In this document: piece by piece, positions 60,561 to 64,000 of the stretch | Layout of the letters: the number at the start of each line of letters is the position of its first letter | How positions within the stretch are numbered: position 1 is the first letter of the stretch | NCBI GenBank assembly: GCA_934351925.1 | Contig: CAKRJT010000008.1 | Span: forward strand, 44,995 to 108,994 | Origin: an uncultured Lachnospiraceae bacterium | GTDB taxonomy: Bacteria > Bacillota > Clostridia > Lachnospirales > Lachnospiraceae | Direction of reading: 5' to 3' | DNA: 64,000 nucleotides | Program-made: the position numbers and the translations under genes | Notes under the pieces: model-generated | The model's input: the letters and a program-made list of their open reading frames with translations, nothing else | Told to the model about the DNA's origin: nothing | Databases searched by the model: none

Positions 60561-60588
60561 GTCGCCGTAGGGCGGCGGAATGGAGATT
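60561..60588 (+). promoter_or_regulatory. Hairpin-plus-ribosome-site leader, copy 2
   Basis: GTCGCCG-tag-GGCGGCGG followed by AATGGAGATT, ending 3 bp before the pmbA ATG. Differs from the copy at 57581-57608 only in the loop. Confidence 0.6.
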
Positions 60589-60591
60589 AGA

Positions 60592-61941
60592 ATGAACTAT
60601 CAGGAATTTAAGAATGCGGTCTTAGCCGCAGCCAAGGAGAATAATCTTAAGGATTATGAGCTCTACTATACAGAATCCTCCGGTACAAGCGTTGAAGCTT
60701 ACCAGAGTGAAATCAACACCTTCACCTCGGAAAGTTCTCTGGGTGTATGTTTTAAATGTATCATAAATGGCAAAACAGGTTATGCCTCTACTGAGAATTT
60801 AACAGCCGATGATGCTCTTTCACTTATAAAGCGCGCCACGGAAAATGCTCTCTCCATTGAGAGCGATGAGCCTTCGTTCATACATAAGGCAGGTGACAAT
60901 TATCTGTCCTATGAAGCACCTGCAGACTTAGAGCCAGGCTCATCTGAGCTTGCGGATTTCACGCTCAGGCTTCAGTCCGAGGTATATAAGGCCGATAAGC
61001 GCGTTGTGGACGGAACGATGTCCGCCTCAGGTTATGAGAGCAGCAGGTACGCTCTGTGCAATTCAAACGGTCTCGACCTTGAGGACACAGCCGCCTTCTC
61101 ATACAGCTATGCTGCTGCGCTTGTATCCGATGGCGAGAGCAAATATGACGGCAGCGGCATCGCTTCAGGCAGTCTTGAAGGCTTCGATGCGGCAAAAATA
61201 GCGGCAGAGGCAGTTGACGATGCAGTATCCACAATAGGCTACACCTCCGTCCCGAGCGGAAAGTACACTGTCGTATTCTCGAGCAAGGTTATGGCAGCAC
61301 TGCTCTCAACCTACTCATCCGTATTCTGTGCTGACACGGCGCAGAAGGGCTTATCCCTCTTAGCAGGAAAGGAGAACACCAAGGTTGCCGCCGACCTTCT
61401 CACCTTGACCGATGACCCTCTCTACAAAGACGCTCTCGTCAAGAGAACCTTCGATGCTGAGGGTGCTGCAACCTACCCTAAGAACGTGATTGAGAACGGT
61501 GAACTCACCACACTTTTATACAATCTTGCAACAGCCGCAAAGGCAGGTGTAAAGACCACCGGAAACGCCTCAAAGGCTTCCTACGCTTCACCTGTATCCA
61601 TCCACCCTTACAGCTTCTACATCAATCCTGTAAAGGGCTCCCTTGAGGATCTGCTCGGTGCCGCAGGTGATGGCATATATGTAACCTCCGTTGAAGGACT
61701 GCACGCAGGCGCAAATGCCATAACAGGAGATTTCTCACTCTCCTCGGGCGGCTTTAAGATTGAAAACGGCAAAAAAGGCAGACCGGTAAAGGGCTTCACA
61801 ATATCCGGAAACTTCTTCTCACTCTTAAAGGATATATCCTTAATCGGTGAGGATTTAAAATTCAATCCTTTCGCACTCGGCGCATCGCGCTGCGGTTCAC
61901 CGTCGGTTCTCGTGGAGGGAATAACCATTGCGGGAAAATAA
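60592..61941 (+). CDS. pmbA: TldE/PmbA protease subunit
   Basis: 449 residues, homologous to TldD along its length but without the HExxxH zinc site, as in other PmbA/TldE subunits. Family blocks: SEINTFTSESSLGVCFKCII cut here to TFTSESSLGVCF, YPKNVIENGELTTLLYN, GASRCGSPSVLVEGITIAG at the end. The ATG at 60592 follows GGAGATTAGA. Forms the working protease with the upstream tldD product. Confidence 0.92.
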   Translation: MNYQEFKNAVLAAAKENNLKDYELYYTESSGTSVEAYQSEINTFTSESSLGVCFKCIINGKTGYASTENLTADDALSLIKRATENALSIESDEPSFIHKAGDNYLSYEAPADLEPGSSELADFTLRLQSEVYKADKRVVDGTMSASGYESSRYALCNSNGLDLEDTAAFSYSYAAALVSDGESKYDGSGIASGSLEGFDAAKIAAEAVDDAVSTIGYTSVPSGKYTVVFSSKVMAALLSTYSSVFCADTAQKGLSLLAGKENTKVAADLLTLTDDPLYKDALVKRTFDAEGAATYPKNVIENGELTTLLYNLATAAKAGVKTTGNASKASYASPVSIHPYSFYINPVKGSLEDLLGAAGDGIYVTSVEGLHAGANAITGDFSLSSGGFKIENGKKGRPVKGFTISGNFFSLLKDISLIGEDLKFNPFALGASRCGSPSVLVEGITIAGK

Positions 61942-61983
61942 GCAGCAACTTATTTTAAATACAGTATAATACACAACACAAAA

Positions 61984-62019
61984 AGAGCCGGCAATGTACA
62001 CAGATACATTTCCGGCTCT
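61984..62019. terminator. pmbA terminator
   Basis: AGAGCCGG-c-AATGTA pairs with TACATT-t-CCGGCTCT, about 40 bp after the pmbA stop. It can also serve the leftward gene at 62053. Confidence 0.7.
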
Positions 62020-62052
62020 ATAAAATAAACAAACCTTGTTAGTGACATCATT

Positions 62053-62274
62053 TCACCCAATCAATCTCGCATACACAAACCGGCACGCCTCATCTTCCGA
62101 GTCAAATAACTCATTCGTTGTCTTGACACCTCTCTCTAAGTAATAAACAGACCATTTACCCCGTATTTTTTCCAAACACAAACGTTCATCATTTCTTCCT
62201 TTTCCTGTAAGATTGTATTTATAATCAGGAACTCCGGCTTCTTTTAGCTTTTTTTCTAAGGTCTCTCTGGTCAT
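62053..62274 (-). CDS. Small hypothetical protein
   Basis: 73 residues, basic N-terminus (MTRETLEKKLKEAGVPDYKY), then a beta-rich part (LCLEKIRGKWSVYYLERGVK) and a helix FDSEDEACRFVYARL. The pattern looks like a small complete domain that I cannot name. GGAGGAAAAGCATAA precedes the ATG. It lies 22 bp after the AAA-ATPase gene and is probably co-transcribed with it. Confidence 0.6.
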   Translation of the reverse strand: MTRETLEKKLKEAGVPDYKYNLTGKGRNDERLCLEKIRGKWSVYYLERGVKTTNELFDSEDEACRFVYARLIG

Positions 62275-62296
62275 TTATGCTTTTCCTCCAAATGTA

Positions 62297-63868
62297 TTAC
62301 ACTTCCTCAATAACGCAGGTATGTCTCTTACTGCCCTTCCCGTCTGCATCGTAATTAATTTCCACTAACAATATTCTGTCACTGTAGCCCGTCAATGCTC
62401 CATGGTAGCGGTTTTCCTTAATCTGATTTATCGCGGTGTCCGCTGATTTATTATACTTTAATTCCACCACCATGGCAGGTCTGCTTCCTGCATTCGCTCT
62501 AGGAATAAATACAAAATCAGCAAAGCCCTTGCCTGCCGGCATCTCACGAATGATATTGTAAAATGCAGGTGCCGTAAAATATGCCATCGTGAGGACACAG
62601 CTAAGTGAGTTCTCATCATTATACTTAAGTACTGACGTATAGGTATCATGTGCGAGTTCGATAAGCTCAGCAACTCTTTCTTCATTTTTCTCTATAGTCT
62701 CGTCTAACAGTTCATCACATATAGAAATTGCTCTTGCAATCTCTTTCCATTCTCCAGTCTGAAGTGCCGATTCAAATGCTGTTGCCACCTCATAATTTGG
62801 AACAAATGCTTTCTTAATGTCTGCATCATATCCAAGATAGCCAAGATGAATAAGAGCTGTCAAAGCATCATCTTTAGATGCAATAGTTAAAAAATCATTT
62901 TTAAAGCTGTTAGTATTCACGCGTACCTTTTCTCCTGACAGCATTTTCATGACATCATCCTTAAGTCCTGCATAATTCATTGTAATGAATGTATTGATAG
63001 AGGAAAATGAAGATGTATTCTTCCAATATGAATCAAATCTATGCCTATCCATAGCCATAGACACTGAATTAGGATTATACATATGCACTCCATCTATCAA
63101 ATATCCATTGTACCATACCTTAGCAGAATCATAGTCCATATCATACTGTCTGCACAAATCCTTGACTTCCTCCTCTGTAAATCCATAAAACTCCGTAATC
63201 GGATAGGAAGCTGTCATCGTATATTCCCTAAAGTTATTAAGTGCCGACTCATCCTTTATCTTCTTTATTGGCAGTATTCCCGTGATATATGCCAATGCCA
63301 GAAAAGATTTCGACTCCTCTGATTTAAATAATGAATGTAAAAACTGCAAATATTTATGGACCAGCTCTTCATCACCGCTGTTTCTGATTATACAGTCCCA
63401 TTCATCTATGATAATTACAAATGGAATCCCTGTTTTTTGATAAATCCGCATCAGATTATAGCCGAAGCTGTCCTCATAATTGAGTTCGTCCCCAAATACA
63501 ACCCTAAAATCTTTATATACATACTCGACAATCTTTTCAACAATATTGTCCTTGTAAGAATCCCAAAACGAAGCAACATCCAAGTGTATTACATTATACT
63601 TATTCATATGCTTCTTATAATCTGCATCTGCGGCAAGCCTGGTATCTTCAAAAAGCTTGGTAGAATCGCATCCCCTGCTGTAATAAGCATCAATCATTCC
63701 TGCAGCATGTGATTTACCGAAGCGTCTTGCGTGGCTCAGAGCAATGCACTTGTCCTCTGTATATAACCTCTTATTGAGAAATTCCAATAACCGCGTCTTA
63801 TCCACATAAATCATGCTGTTTCTGGCTTGTACAAAACTCATGTTGCCCGGATTAAAATATATTCCCAT
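62297..63868 (-). CDS. AAA-ATPase-like protein with C-terminal PD-(D/E)XK nuclease domain
   Basis: 523 residues, the DUF1703-type arrangement: an N-terminal AAA-ATPase-like domain (YVDKTRLLEFL; altered Walker A ARRFGKSHAAG; Walker B FVIIIDEWD near residue 155) and a C-terminal nuclease-like domain (FADFVFIPR...; MVVELKYNKS). Function is unproven; these genes are numerous and variable in gut Bacteroides and Clostridia and are suspected selfish or defence genes. AAGGGGCGAATTATAA precedes the ATG. Confidence 0.85.
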   Translation of the reverse strand: MGIYFNPGNMSFVQARNSMIYVDKTRLLEFLNKRLYTEDKCIALSHARRFGKSHAAGMIDAYYSRGCDSTKLFEDTRLAADADYKKHMNKYNVIHLDVASFWDSYKDNIVEKIVEYVYKDFRVVFGDELNYEDSFGYNLMRIYQKTGIPFVIIIDEWDCIIRNSGDEELVHKYLQFLHSLFKSEESKSFLALAYITGILPIKKIKDESALNNFREYTMTASYPITEFYGFTEEEVKDLCRQYDMDYDSAKVWYNGYLIDGVHMYNPNSVSMAMDRHRFDSYWKNTSSFSSINTFITMNYAGLKDDVMKMLSGEKVRVNTNSFKNDFLTIASKDDALTALIHLGYLGYDADIKKAFVPNYEVATAFESALQTGEWKEIARAISICDELLDETIEKNEERVAELIELAHDTYTSVLKYNDENSLSCVLTMAYFTAPAFYNIIREMPAGKGFADFVFIPRANAGSRPAMVVELKYNKSADTAINQIKENRYHGALTGYSDRILLVEINYDADGKGSKRHTCVIEEV

Positions 63869-63930
63869 TTATAATTCGCCCCTTTCCATTCTGCAGAAAC
63901 TCCCGACATATTCTATCAACACCTATTATA

Positions 63931-63970
63931 TGATGTTGAGGTCAAAAGGTATTTTGACCTCAATGATATC
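63931..63970. repeat. Short palindromic element (family copy 8)
   Basis: TGATGTTGAGGTCAAAAGG followed by TATTTTGACCTCAATGATATC, a 40-bp near-perfect hairpin upstream of the AAA-ATPase gene. No gene is seen between 63869 and the window end. Confidence 0.65.
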
Positions 63971-64000
63971 GAATTGCTTCGCACTGCGTGCTCCCACAAT

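Noticed and set aside
1..64000. tRNA or rRNA genes
   Set aside because: No cloverleaf with a GGTTCRANNC-type T arm and matching acceptor stem, and no rRNA segment, was recognised by eye; a covariance search would be needed to be certain.

Overview
The window is a stretch of bacterial chromosome that looks like Lachnospiraceae or a close relative within Clostridia. The evidence is indirect: housekeeping genes of moderate GC with strong AGGAGG ribosome sites, lysine synthesis by LL-diaminopimelate aminotransferase (dapL), a GatCAB amidotransferase, class I alpha-type glutamine synthetase beside an ANTAR regulator, a ROK glucokinase, and families typical of gut Clostridia (SEC-C protein, CPCC protein, DUF2812, DUF6440, DHHW protein). 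No rRNA or tRNA gene and no intact transposase was recognised.

Layout. 0-6.8 kb: HD-GYP phosphodiesterase-like protein, membrane proteins, cold shock protein, Hsp33, a methyltransferase and a SEC-C protein. 6.9-11.3 kb: purA coupled to an RNA methyltransferase-like gene, then aroA. 11.5-17.3 kb: a leucine-rich lipoprotein-like protein facing a LacI-controlled sugar ABC operon (lacI, solute-binding lipoprotein, two permeases, no ATPase). 17.6-21.6 kb: purB, purF, purC. 21.8-29.0 kb: HAD hydrolase, glycogen phosphorylase, an AraC regulator, ApbE and glucokinase. 42-45.5 kb: gatCAB. 46-52.7 kb: an XRE-like regulator, a chemotaxis receptor, an Rpn-type nuclease, a DHHW protein and a damaged ECF sigma/anti-sigma pair. 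52.7-57.2 kb: dapF-dapL and glnA with its ANTAR partner. 57.6-64 kb: a CapA-like lipoprotein, tldD-pmbA and an AAA-ATPase/nuclease.

Accessory region. About 29-41.7 kb is visibly more AT-rich and is built of short stand-alone genes: five intact GNAT acetyltransferases, Nudix, methyltransferase, nucleotidyltransferase, CPCC, DUF6440, Fic-HTH, PadR/DUF2812. They are mixed with gene wreckage: hydrolase and acetyltransferase halves joined together, a frameshifted aspartyl protease, half a VOC protein, an integrase with an internal deletion, and the tail of a group II intron maturase.

Most unusual signals. (1) At least eight palindromic elements share the ends TTGAGGTCAAAA / GGTGTCAAAACATG. Two of them, about 300 bp each, enclose a multi-stem RNA-like module whose twin hairpins carry the same hexaloop (A-N-G-G-A-T/G) on stems that differ by compensating changes. 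This resembles CsrA-binding RNA and also satisfies the ANTAR loop rule. (2) A 365-bp non-coding tract holds ten TTTACCGC sites in strictly alternating orientation, i.e. five tandem hairpins. (3) An exact 78-bp repeat carrying two hairpins and a ribosome site abuts the start codons of two unrelated genes. (4) An ECF sigma gene lacks its region 4 and overlaps its anti-sigma gene; a 14-bp motif is shared by its promoter region and that of the neighbouring DHHW gene.
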